From the NCBI GenBank assembly GCA_002169365.1, contig NHLE01000047.1, positions 14,963-32,994 on the forward strand: 18,032 bases of DNA, given 5' to 3'. Below, one piece after another: positions 1 to 7,339 of the stretch (the stretch's first letter is position 1; each line of letters starts with the position of its first letter). A program made the position numbers and the translations under genes. The stretch is from Pelagibacteraceae bacterium TMED259 (GTDB lineage Bacteria; Pseudomonadota; Alphaproteobacteria; HIMB59). The notes under the pieces are model-generated. The model worked only from the letters and a program-made list of their open reading frames with translations. It searched no databases and was not told the origin of the DNA.

Positions 1-539
1 AGGGCCTTATTAGATGGGAAGTAATGCGAAGTTGCTTTAATAGAAGTTCCTATGAATCCCAGAGCTTTCTTTTTTTTTGCTGCCTTGGAACCTACTGATG
101 AGGCATATGACATGAGGTGTGACATTTCAAAACCTGCACAATGTCTAGCATCCATAGCAATGAAAGATGTTTTTGGAAGGTCGATACACATCTGATAAGC
201 ATTAGCAGCAGCAATACAGGCAGGTCCAATTTTTTGAAGAAACAACGTCTCTAAATCAACTAAATGTTTAAAGGAGCCTTTTATAAATAATATAGGTTCA
301 CCTGCACCAAAATACTCCCCCTCTTTAAAAGGACTTGTGGTCTGAATTTTGATTTTTCTTTCTCTGGCTATCAGTTTAATCCAATCAATAGCTAATTTTA
401 GAGCAACAATTCCTGGTCTTCGAATAAATACTGCGTATGTAACAATTATGTCACCATTATTTTCAATAATTTTTTTAGATTTAAGAAAATAACTATCTGT
501 GTAGGATTTTATAAAATCTGAATTTGTTTTTTTATTCAT
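1..539 (-). CDS. nicotinate phosphoribosyltransferase-like protein (3' end cut by window)
   Basis: This is an open frame from ATG at 539 that runs off the left edge after 179 codons. The protein begins MNKKTNSDFIKSYTDSYFLKSKKI, with the 'FxxxYTDxYFLKxKxI' opening typical of the alphaproteobacterial nicotinate/quinolinate phosphoribosyltransferase-like group. Later come a 'GEYFGAGEPILFIKGSF' segment, 'LVDLETLFLQKIGPACIAAANAY' (about residues 90-112) and 'FIAMDARHCAGFEM' (about 123-136), which fit the N-terminal and early barrel parts of that family. Such enzymes join nicotinate to PRPP to give nicotinate mononucleotide for NAD salvage. The active-site half lies outside the window, so the substrate is not proven. 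It starts 14 bases after the DAHP synthase stop and is probably co-transcribed with it. No Shine-Dalgarno is visible, and the start codon sits inside a perfect palindrome. The family call is by resemblance and moderately sure. Confidence 0.66.
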   Translation of the reverse strand, partial: MNKKTNSDFIKSYTDSYFLKSKKIIENNGDIIVTYAVFIRRPGIVALKLAIDWIKLIARERKIKIQTTSPFKEGEYFGAGEPILFIKGSFKHLVDLETLFLQKIGPACIAAANAYQMCIDLPKTSFIAMDARHCAGFEMSHLMSYASSVGSKAAKKKKALGFIGTSIKATSHYFPSNKA

Positions 540-548
540 TATGAATAA
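532..548. repeat. 17-base perfect palindrome over a start codon
   Basis: TTATTCATTATGAATAA has 8-base arms (532-539 and 541-548) around a single central base. It fills most of the 14-base gap and includes the ATG of the phosphoribosyltransferase-like gene. As RNA it could fold only as two molecules or with a strained tiny loop; as DNA it is a dyad. It may be chance in such AT-rich sequence. Confidence 0.45.
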
Positions 549-553
549 GAAAA

Positions 554-1903
554 CTAAATCATATCACCATTAGCTATTAAATCTGCTAATAAAAAAGAAA
601 GCTCTAATGATTGATTTACATTTAGTCTTGGATCGCAAAAGGTATGATATCTATCACCGAGATTTTCATCTTTAATATCATCTGGGCCTCCAACGCACTC
701 AGTAACATTTAGTCCGGTGAGCTCTAAGTGAACTCCTCCAGCCACACTACCTTGGGCTTGATGAATTTCAAAAAATGACTGTATTTCTTGGAATATATTT
801 GATGTAGCACGTGTTTTATAACCAGAATTACTAGTTGATGTATTTCCATGCATTGGATCACAAACCCAAGTTATATTTCTACCTAGTTTATGAATTTCAC
901 TTAAAATGTCAGGGAATACAGATTTAATTTTTTCTGCACCCATTCTTACAATGAGAGTTAATCTACCACCTTCATTTTCAGGATTCAAAATATCGATATT
1001 TTTCTTTAAATCATCTATGTTAGTTGAAGGACCAACTTTCAAACCTAGGGGATTTTTAATACCACTTAAATAGTGTATGTGAGCCCCATTTGGATCCCTC
1101 GTTCTATCTCCAACCCACAAAAAATGTGAATTAACATTATACCAGTCCCCAGTTGTGCTATCAATGCGTGTGAAAGCTTGTTCATAAGGAAGCAAGAGAG
1201 CCTCATGACTTGTATAAAAATCTGTTTCCTTGAGTACGCGAGTATTTTGTTCATTAATACCGCAAGCATTCATGAATTTAATACTATCCTCAATTTTTTG
1301 AGATAGAGCTTTGTATTTTTTTGTTGTTTCAAAACTATCAGCGAAATCTAAATTCCATTGATTAATTTTAGAAAGGCTCGCAAATCCTCCTTGTGCAAAT
1401 GCACGGAGTAAATTTAATGTTGAAGCAGAATGATTATAAGCATGGAGCATTCTCATTGGATTTGGTTCTCTTGATTCTTTATTGAACTCATATGAATTAA
1501 TAATATCGCCTCTATAACTTGGTAATTTTTCTCCATTCTTTTCTTCATAATCAGAACTTCTAGGTTTTGCAAATTGACCGCCCATTCTTCCGAGTTTTAC
1601 TACAGACTTATTAGTTGCGTAAGTAAGAACAACAGACATTTGTAGGATGAGCTTAAAAGTATCTCTGATTGTATTGGGATTTAATTCACTAAAACTTTCA
1701 GCACAATCCCCTCCTTGTAAATAGAATGCTTTACCATTTTGAACTTGATGAATATGGTTTTTTAGCGATCGAGTCTCGCCAGCAAAAATCAAAGGTGGTA
1801 GATTTGATAAATTATCCACTACCTTATTAAGCTCTTCTATATCAGAATACTTAGGTAATTGTTTTGCCTCAAAACTCTTCCAACTATCTTTTGACCATTT
1901 CAT
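554..1903 (-). CDS. 3-deoxy-7-phosphoheptulonate synthase, class II (plant type)
   Basis: This enzyme condenses phosphoenolpyruvate with erythrose 4-phosphate to DAHP, the first step of the shikimate route to aromatic amino acids. At 449 residues it is full length for the class II (AroA-II) family. Visible family motifs are GGDCAESF (64-71), GRMGGQFAKPRSS (105-117), WVGDRTRDPNGAHIHYLSG (263-281), LKVGPS (288-293), RMGAEKI (320-326), WVCDPMHGNT (346-355) and GGVHLELTGLNVTECVGG (389-406). By comparison with the Mycobacterium tuberculosis enzyme, the metal ligands are Cys67, His352, Glu394 and Asp424, and all are present. The N-terminus (MKWSKDSWKSFEAKQLPKY) matches the usual start. No separate regulatory domain (ACT or chorismate mutase fusion) is seen. 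There is no Shine-Dalgarno; a TATAAT hexamer lies only 9 bases before the ATG. The gene sits 41 bases downstream of an unknown gene in the glmU-glmS transcription unit. Confidence 0.96.
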   Translation of the reverse strand: MKWSKDSWKSFEAKQLPKYSDIEELNKVVDNLSNLPPLIFAGETRSLKNHIHQVQNGKAFYLQGGDCAESFSELNPNTIRDTFKLILQMSVVLTYATNKSVVKLGRMGGQFAKPRSSDYEEKNGEKLPSYRGDIINSYEFNKESREPNPMRMLHAYNHSASTLNLLRAFAQGGFASLSKINQWNLDFADSFETTKKYKALSQKIEDSIKFMNACGINEQNTRVLKETDFYTSHEALLLPYEQAFTRIDSTTGDWYNVNSHFLWVGDRTRDPNGAHIHYLSGIKNPLGLKVGPSTNIDDLKKNIDILNPENEGGRLTLIVRMGAEKIKSVFPDILSEIHKLGRNITWVCDPMHGNTSTSNSGYKTRATSNIFQEIQSFFEIHQAQGSVAGGVHLELTGLNVTECVGGPDDIKDENLGDRYHTFCDPRLNVNQSLELSFLLADLIANGDMI

Positions 1904-1912
1904 GAGGGGTGG

Positions 1913-1918
1913 ATTATA
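1913..1918 (-). promoter_or_regulatory. candidate -10 element (TATAAT) for the DAHP synthase gene
   Basis: On the minus strand the 41-base gap holds a perfect TATAAT, then CCACCCCTC and the ATG at 1903. Initiation 6-8 bases after the hexamer would leave a leader of only a few bases. No convincing -35 is seen at 16-18 bases spacing, and AT-rich DNA makes chance TATAAT common, so this is a candidate only. Confidence 0.4.
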
Positions 1919-1944
1919 TTGTTAAATCTCACAAAGAAAAGTAT

Positions 1945-3237
1945 TTATTGCTTTTTAAAGATTGGAGGCAATCGTAAATTAAAAGAAGCCCTTGGTAAAG
2001 ATGCTGTAAAATTCTTTACATCAAAAGAGTCCATGGATTTTTGCTTTTTATCAGAATATTTTGATTTTATCTGAGATGTCTTCATACTTGCTTCGAAGTT
2101 TTTAATTAAATCAACAAATTGAACCAAACCATCTTTAGAGACTACATAAAAACAATCATTTAAATTTAACAATTCATATGAGCTGGTACTTATAAGTTGG
2201 CCATCTAAGCCTTTATGATCTTCTGTTTTTAAAGTAATAAGATTTTCTTTAGTGTTAATATTTGAATTTGATGAACAAACTATATTGATTTCATCTGTAA
2301 ATAAGTCTTTCAAATTTTTATTTTTAGATTTTAAAAGAATTTTGGGTAAAAAATCTCCAATTTTAAAACTACTTATTGATTGGTCCTCATCGATAAAATT
2401 TGAAAAAATATAATTTTCTGATGTAAAAGTATTGTTAATCTCCAATATTTGCTTACTAAAAACCATAGAACCATTAAATCTTAATAAAAATCTAAAAATG
2501 AAACTAGATAAAAAACTAGGAAAAAGACTATAAAATGAAAAAAATAAATTATTTAGATAATGGTTATTGTTTTCTGATACTTTAATATTCTTATTAGGAT
2601 TTTTAGAGATTAAATTTAATAAATTGACCAGTTGATAACTTAAACCTATGAATGTCTTGTTTGTTAATTCATAGGCATTAATAAGTGAATTATTCTCTCT
2701 AAGCTCCAATCTAGTAGGTAATCTTATCTCAGTGAAATATTTATTATCAACAATATTTTTAGTTAATTTTTTAATATATTTTTTGAGTACATCTTTTTTT
2801 TCAGAGTAAAAATGTATTGTGTCTTTATTTGGAAATATGATGTTAACTTTATTTAAACCAAGGTTAGTGAATACAGATAAATTGTACTTATGATCATAAT
2901 TTTCAATTGAATAAAAATAGAATATCTTTATTTGATCAGAAATTATGTCTATGCCGTTAAGATCATCTTTAAAGTTGATATCTCTATCAAATTTTACATA
3001 GGAGATTTGATCTCTAATGATAGGCTCTCTTAGTAAAAGTTTATTTTTATTAAGTATGCCGTATGTATCTAATTGAATATTCTCTAAGTCTTCTCCAATA
3101 AGGTCAGAAGGTGAAATGAAATATGAAAACTCAGTTTTTTCTTTATCTTGATTTTTAAATTTAATTTTAGATCTAGATAGAGACAATAAAATCATTCCAA
3201 CAATTGAGTTGTCAACAATATAGTTTTTAGAGATCAT
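1945..3237 (-). CDS. uncharacterised 430-residue protein in the glmU-glmS operon
   Basis: I do not recognise this protein. It starts 3 bases after the glmS stop, so it is almost certainly translated from the same mRNA. The N-terminus (NYIVDNSIVGMILLSL, residues 5-20) has the beta-strand/helix pattern of a Rossmann-type nucleotide-binding start, but keeps only one of the usual glycines. A stretch at about 338-378, including DHKGLDGQL and LNDCFYVVS, vaguely recalls the C-terminal substrate/FAD region of GMC-type oxidoreductases. Both resemblances are weak and should not be read as function. A hydrophobic, Phe/Leu-rich segment (about 230-255, LFFSFYSLFPSFLSSFIFRFLL) could be a membrane-associated helix. 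There is no signal peptide and no visible catalytic motif. Length, sustained frame and tight packing support a real gene. Composition matches its neighbours, so it does not look newly acquired. Confidence 0.85.
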   Translation of the reverse strand: MISKNYIVDNSIVGMILLSLSRSKIKFKNQDKEKTEFSYFISPSDLIGEDLENIQLDTYGILNKNKLLLREPIIRDQISYVKFDRDINFKDDLNGIDIISDQIKIFYFYSIENYDHKYNLSVFTNLGLNKVNIIFPNKDTIHFYSEKKDVLKKYIKKLTKNIVDNKYFTEIRLPTRLELRENNSLINAYELTNKTFIGLSYQLVNLLNLISKNPNKNIKVSENNNHYLNNLFFSFYSLFPSFLSSFIFRFLLRFNGSMVFSKQILEINNTFTSENYIFSNFIDEDQSISSFKIGDFLPKILLKSKNKNLKDLFTDEINIVCSSNSNINTKENLITLKTEDHKGLDGQLISTSSYELLNLNDCFYVVSKDGLVQFVDLIKNFEASMKTSQIKSKYSDKKQKSMDSFDVKNFTASLPRASFNLRLPPIFKKQ

Positions 3238-3240
3238 TAT

Positions 3241-5040
3241 TTATTCAACAGTCACAGATTTTGCAAGATTTCGGGGTTGATCAATATCTGTTCCTTCACT
3301 AAGAGCAAAGTAATATGAAATTAGCTGCAATGGAACAGTATATATAAAAGGTGTGTCAATAAAGTTTTCCCTAGGAAGTTGGGGGATTTCTAAAGTATCT
3401 GACTTCTTTTTTGATATTTTTAAACTTGATAAAATAATAATTTTTCCATTTCTTGCAGAAATTTCTTGAGTATTTGATAGCGACTTTTCATAAAGTTCAT
3501 TATTTGGAATAAGGCAGATAGTTATTGTATTCTTATCTATTAACGCTATTGGTCCATGCTTCATTTCACCACCAGCAAATCCTTCACTGTGTAGATAAGA
3601 AATTTCTTTTAATTTTAACGATCCTTCTAATGCAACAGGATATCCAATGTTTCTTCCAATAAAATAGCAAGAATTAGCTAAAGCAATTTTTTTGGAAATT
3701 TTTTTAGCCACTGGAGTAAAGTCTTTGATTAATTTCTGAAGCTTATTTGGAAGTGATTTTAAACTTTTATAGTATTTATTATATTGACTGGCATTAATAC
3801 TCATATCAATTTTACCAATATGTAAAGCTAGGTTAGCCAAACTTAAGATCTGACAGGTAAAAGCCTTGGTAGAAGCCACACCAACTTCCTTTTGAGCATA
3901 TGTGGGGATGGTTAAATCTGCCTCTCTAACCATAGTACTTTGGAGAGAATTAGTAATAACTACAGCTTTATGTGAATGTTTCTTTATATATTTTAGTGAC
4001 ATAAGAGTGTCCATAGTCTCTCCAGATTGAGAAATAAATATGAATAAGCATTTCTTTTTCGGTAAGTTTTTATACCTTAATTCAGAAGCATGCTCACACG
4101 AGACATCGCAAGATGTTAATTTATTAAAATAATATTCGCCAATCATAGCGGCATGATATGCAGTGCCACATCCGACTAGTATGATTTTGTGAGAATTGAG
4201 TAAATCAGTAAATTTTGTCTCAAAATCTATAAAATATTCGTTATCGTATTTTGCCTGGGTATCTTTGAGCACTCTTGGTTGTTCGTGTATTTCTTTAAGC
4301 ATGAAGTGTTGAAAAGATCCCTTATCATGAGAATTGGAAGAATTGATATTTTTTTCAAAAATAATTGGTGTATTTTTTTTTAAGTTGAAAACTTCATTAT
4401 TGCTAACTTTTAAAAAATCACCATCTTTTAAATGGTAAATTTTATCATGATAATTAGATAAGATTGATGAATCTGAGCAAACATAAAATATTTTTTTATT
4501 TTGAGACAGTGATATTGGACTACCACTTTTCAAAAGATAAAATGATTTATTTTTTTTTATATATATAACAAAAGCATAATTACCTTTAATTGTTTTCTTA
4601 AAGATCTTTAAAGCTAAATCTGGATTATTATATTTATTTAGCAAGTAACTTAAAAAATAAAAAGCTACTTCAGCATCATTCTCAATATGATTTGGTATTT
4701 CTTTATAAAGCTTTTGAATTTTTATATAATTTTCAATAATTCCATTGCACACTAGTGTTAAATTATCATCATAAAAAGGATGTGCATTATTTCTACTAAC
4801 AGCTCCATGCGTTGCCCATCTCGTATGACCGATTACTCCTTCAAAATGCCTATCTGATACTGATTTAATTTTTTTTTCTAAAGCAGAAATTTTACCAACA
4901 CTTTTAATTGTCTTGATTCTTCTGCTGGAAAATAATGATATGCCAGAAGAGTCATAACCACGATATTCTAATTTTTTTAGGATATCTATAGCCTCTATTT
5001 TTAAAGAGTTTGAGTTTAGAATTCCTACAATGCCACACAT
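3241..5040 (-). CDS. glmS: glutamine-fructose-6-phosphate aminotransferase (isomerizing)
   Basis: GlmS makes glucosamine 6-phosphate from fructose 6-phosphate and glutamine, the entry to UDP-GlcNAc for peptidoglycan and LPS. The 599 residues are close to the usual ~610. The N-terminal Ntn glutaminase domain starts MCGIVGIL, with the catalytic Cys right after Met, and contains the RGYDSSG, GHTRWATHG and NGIIEN motifs. Two SIS domains follow: ILVGCGTAYHA, SQSGETMDT and KEVGVASTKAFTCQ, then GRNIGYPVALEGSLKLKEISY and EGFAGGEMKHGPIALI. The C-terminus DQPRNLAKSVTVE is canonical. The glutaminase half is unusually diverged: the common HNGIIEN is CNGIIEN, AHPH is AHPF, and the usual 'SPLVIGLG' strand reads 'SPISLSQN'. 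The isomerase half is conserved. The gene starts 5 bases after glmU and is followed 3 bases later by an unknown gene. I see no leader ribozyme or switch and no Shine-Dalgarno. Confidence 0.97.
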   Translation of the reverse strand: MCGIVGILNSNSLKIEAIDILKKLEYRGYDSSGISLFSSRRIKTIKSVGKISALEKKIKSVSDRHFEGVIGHTRWATHGAVSRNNAHPFYDDNLTLVCNGIIENYIKIQKLYKEIPNHIENDAEVAFYFLSYLLNKYNNPDLALKIFKKTIKGNYAFVIYIKKNKSFYLLKSGSPISLSQNKKIFYVCSDSSILSNYHDKIYHLKDGDFLKVSNNEVFNLKKNTPIIFEKNINSSNSHDKGSFQHFMLKEIHEQPRVLKDTQAKYDNEYFIDFETKFTDLLNSHKIILVGCGTAYHAAMIGEYYFNKLTSCDVSCEHASELRYKNLPKKKCLFIFISQSGETMDTLMSLKYIKKHSHKAVVITNSLQSTMVREADLTIPTYAQKEVGVASTKAFTCQILSLANLALHIGKIDMSINASQYNKYYKSLKSLPNKLQKLIKDFTPVAKKISKKIALANSCYFIGRNIGYPVALEGSLKLKEISYLHSEGFAGGEMKHGPIALIDKNTITICLIPNNELYEKSLSNTQEISARNGKIIILSSLKISKKKSDTLEIPQLPRENFIDTPFIYTVPLQLISYYFALSEGTDIDQPRNLAKSVTVE

Positions 5041-5045
5041 AATTT

Positions 5046-6338
5046 TTATTTGAATATCTTTTTAATATTTTTTTGTTTTGATCGACTAATTGAAAATTGA
5101 TTATTGGGAATATTTTTAGTAATTACAGATCCAGCAGCTACATAGGCACTATTGCCTATTTTAACTGGAGCTACAATAGAAGTGTTAGATCCTATAAAAC
5201 AATTATTTCCTATCTTACATGTAAGTTTATTTTTTCCATCGTAATTACAAGTAATTGTTCCAGCACCAATATTAGTATTTTTTCCTATAAGTGTGTCGCC
5301 TACGTAAGATAAATGATTAATTTTAACACCTTCAGAAATAGAGGATTTTTTTATTTCAACAAAATTTCCTATTTTAACCTTATTAGAGATTTTTGATTCT
5401 GGTCTAATTCTGGCGAATGGACCTATTTGACAATAATTACCAATATTACAGTCTTCGATATATGAAAATGATTTGATTAAAGTCTCTCTACCGATGTTAA
5501 CATTCTTTTTAATTACAACATTTGGTTCTATAATTACACCATCAGAAATTTTGACATTATTTTCAATGTACACAGTATCAGGTTGAATAATTCTAACTCC
5601 ATTTTTTATGAGTTTTTCTTTTAGATATATTTGATAAAAATCTTCAAGATCTTGTAATTCAGGCTTTGTGTTAACACCCTGAATAGGCAATCCATGATTT
5701 TGAAAAGCGTTAACCTTTAATTTTTTTTGATGAGATATTTCTATCAAATCAGTTATATAAAATTCTTTTTTTTTAGAATTTTTTTTAATTAGATTAATAT
5801 TAGATATTGCCTTCTTAGATAAGAAAAAAATACCAGTATTAATTAAATTTATTTTCTTTTGGTTAACATTGCAGTCATTTTCTTCAACGATAGATAAAAA
5901 TTTTTTATCTTGCATGATGACTCTGCCATATCCATGAGGATTAGCTATCTCTTGAGATAAAACACTTAGGTCTGTTTTTGATGAAATAGATTTATTAACA
6001 AACTGGTTTAGAATTTTATAGTCAAAAATAGGCGTGTCAGATAAAATTACCAAATAATAATCTGAAGATAATTTCTTCGCATCATATATTTGTTTTAAAG
6101 CACCACCTGTACCGTCTATAGGATCTTGAATAAATGGGCTTATTCCTTTTTCTATGAAGAAATTTTTATTTTCTTTATTTGATATTATTTGAGTTTTATC
6201 TATTTTTTTTATTTTCTTTATCGCATCTAAATTATAATCCAAAATAGATTGGCCAGCGATAGAATGTAAATATTTAGGAAGAGAAGACTTAAATCTTTTA
6301 CTTCTTCCTGCTGAAAGAACAATGGCGCAAATTTTCAT
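5046..6338 (-). CDS. glmU: bifunctional GlcNAc-1-P uridyltransferase / glucosamine-1-P acetyltransferase
   Basis: GlmU acetylates glucosamine 1-phosphate and then transfers UMP to give UDP-GlcNAc. The N-terminal pyrophosphorylase domain (about 1-225) has LSAGRSKRFKSSLPK (8-22), LSDTP with Asp101 (99-103), GYGRVI and IVEENDCN (136-157), NTGIFF (167-172) and GVN (221-223). A left-handed beta-helix of hexapeptide repeats follows (about 250-430), with KINHLSYVGD (339-348; His342 is the expected acetyltransferase base), NIGAGTITCNYDGKNK, GSNTSIVAPVKIG and the closing SRSKQKN. It is 430 residues against about 456 in E. coli, mostly a shorter C-terminal tail. The usual GTGHA or GTAHA in the uridyl-binding loop is GTGGA (76-80). 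It is the first gene of the leftward unit with glmS 5 bases downstream, so two consecutive enzymes of one pathway are coupled. It is divergent from the Sua5 gene across 65 bases. Confidence 0.97.
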   Translation of the reverse strand: MKICAIVLSAGRSKRFKSSLPKYLHSIAGQSILDYNLDAIKKIKKIDKTQIISNKENKNFFIEKGISPFIQDPIDGTGGALKQIYDAKKLSSDYYLVILSDTPIFDYKILNQFVNKSISSKTDLSVLSQEIANPHGYGRVIMQDKKFLSIVEENDCNVNQKKINLINTGIFFLSKKAISNINLIKKNSKKKEFYITDLIEISHQKKLKVNAFQNHGLPIQGVNTKPELQDLEDFYQIYLKEKLIKNGVRIIQPDTVYIENNVKISDGVIIEPNVVIKKNVNIGRETLIKSFSYIEDCNIGNYCQIGPFARIRPESKISNKVKIGNFVEIKKSSISEGVKINHLSYVGDTLIGKNTNIGAGTITCNYDGKNKLTCKIGNNCFIGSNTSIVAPVKIGNSAYVAAGSVITKNIPNNQFSISRSKQKNIKKIFK

Positions 6339-6403
6339 AAAGTAGTAAAATAATAATAAAAGAACTGATCTTTACACTAAAAATATATCTAATTATGTAA
6401 ATT
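6339..6403. promoter_or_regulatory. divergent promoter region between glmU and the Sua5 gene
   Basis: These 65 very AT-rich bases separate two divergent starts and must hold both promoters unless these lie inside the genes. For the plus strand, TTTACA at 6371-6376 (one mismatch to TTGACA) is 17 bases from TATGTA at 6394-6399, ending 4 bases before the Sua5 ATG. For the minus strand no hexamer pair stands out. No operator-like dyad or Shine-Dalgarno was seen for either gene. Confidence 0.4.
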
Positions 6404-7339
6404 ATGCCCATAATAATAAAAAATAATTCTAGTCAAGACATCTTAGATATAGTTACAACAAAAATCTTAAAAAATGACTTGGTTTCTCTTCCAACAGAAA
6501 CAGTATATGGGCTTGCGGGTTTAGGGACTAGCTTATCAGCGGCAAAAAAGATTTATAAGTTAAAAAAAAGGCCCCTATCAAAAAAACTGATATTTCATTG
6601 TTCTAATATAGATATGGTAAAAAAGTTTTTTATCTTAGAGGGTGAAAATTTATTGCTTGCTGAAAAATTTTGGCCTGGTCCTTTAACATTAATATTAAAA
6701 AGAAAATCTAAGCAAATTCCAATAAGTTTAACCAAAAACAAATATTGCGCAGTGAGAATTCCTAAAAATTTACTTACCTTAAAAGTAATATCTCTTTTAG
6801 CCAGGCCTATAGTTATGCCATCGGCAAATAGATTCAAAAAACTTAGCCCAATAAATGCAAAAATGGTTTTTGACCAATTTTTAGATACAAATTTGATTAT
6901 TGTTGATGATAAAAAATGCAAAGTTGGACTAGAGTCTACATTAGTAAATGTTTTTAAAAATAGATTAACAGTGATTAGACCAGGGAAGATTAGCTTAACA
7001 GATTTAAAAAAAGTATTACCTTTTATTAAAATAACTAATGATAAAGATAAAAGTTTCTCAGGTACCTCTAAAAAACATTATTCCCCAAATAAAAGCATTT
7101 ATCTCAATCAAAAAGTAATAAAAAAAAATAGTGCTTATCTTTCTTTTGGCAAAGATAAAAAAAAACAATTTAAAAACCTAAGTAAAAAAAAGAATTTAGA
7201 TGAAGCAGCAAAAAATTTATATCATTATATTTTTATGGCAGATAATAATGAAAAGTACGATTCTATCAGTATTGGACCTATACCAAATGTAGGAATTGGA
7301 ATTGCAATTAATGATAGATTAAAAAGAGCATCAAAATGA
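6404..7339 (+). CDS. tsaC: L-threonylcarbamoyladenylate synthase, Sua5/YrdC family
   Basis: This enzyme makes threonylcarbamoyl-AMP from threonine, bicarbonate and ATP, the donor for the t6A37 modification of tRNAs reading ANN codons. The catalytic YrdC domain (about 10-205) shows SLPTETVYGLAG (28-39), KKRPLSKKLIFH (53-64), FWPGPLTLIL (88-97), MPSANR (137-142), a GLESTLV segment (174-180) and VIRPGKIS. The linker SGTSKKHYSPN (218-228) matches the conserved 'PGxxxxHYAP' joint of long Sua5 proteins. About 80 further residues form the Sua5 C-terminal domain, so this is the two-domain form, shorter than bacterial TsaC plus 'Sua5' tails elsewhere (usually ~320-350). No partner t6A genes are nearby. 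It overlaps the next gene by ATGA (7336-7339), which suggests coupled translation. The protein is very lysine-rich, as expected from base composition. Confidence 0.94.
   Translation: MPIIIKNNSSQDILDIVTTKILKNDLVSLPTETVYGLAGLGTSLSAAKKIYKLKKRPLSKKLIFHCSNIDMVKKFFILEGENLLLAEKFWPGPLTLILKRKSKQIPISLTKNKYCAVRIPKNLLTLKVISLLARPIVMPSANRFKKLSPINAKMVFDQFLDTNLIIVDDKKCKVGLESTLVNVFKNRLTVIRPGKISLTDLKKVLPFIKITNDKDKSFSGTSKKHYSPNKSIYLNQKVIKKNSAYLSFGKDKKKQFKNLSKKKNLDEAAKNLYHYIFMADNNEKYDSISIGPIPNVGIGIAINDRLKRASK

Noticed and set aside
70..80. Run of nine T (A9 in the gene) in the phosphoribosyltransferase-like gene, considered as a frameshift or phase-variation site
   Set aside because: The frame is intact across it, it encodes Lys residues, and such runs are common at this base composition.
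5041..5045. glmS leader searched for a glmS ribozyme or other switch
   Set aside because: Only 5 bases separate glmU and glmS, and the ribozyme is a feature of Gram-positive bacteria; nothing like it is present.
5097..5312. Plus-strand open frame of about 70 codons inside glmU
   Set aside because: It is antisense to well-conserved hexapeptide repeats of glmU, with low-complexity Ser/Ile/Tyr content and no start signal.
6595..6921. Minus-strand open frame of about 108 codons inside the Sua5 gene
   Set aside because: It mirrors conserved YrdC-domain codons; Phe/Ile/Leu richness comes from the complement of Lys/Asn/Ile-rich coding.
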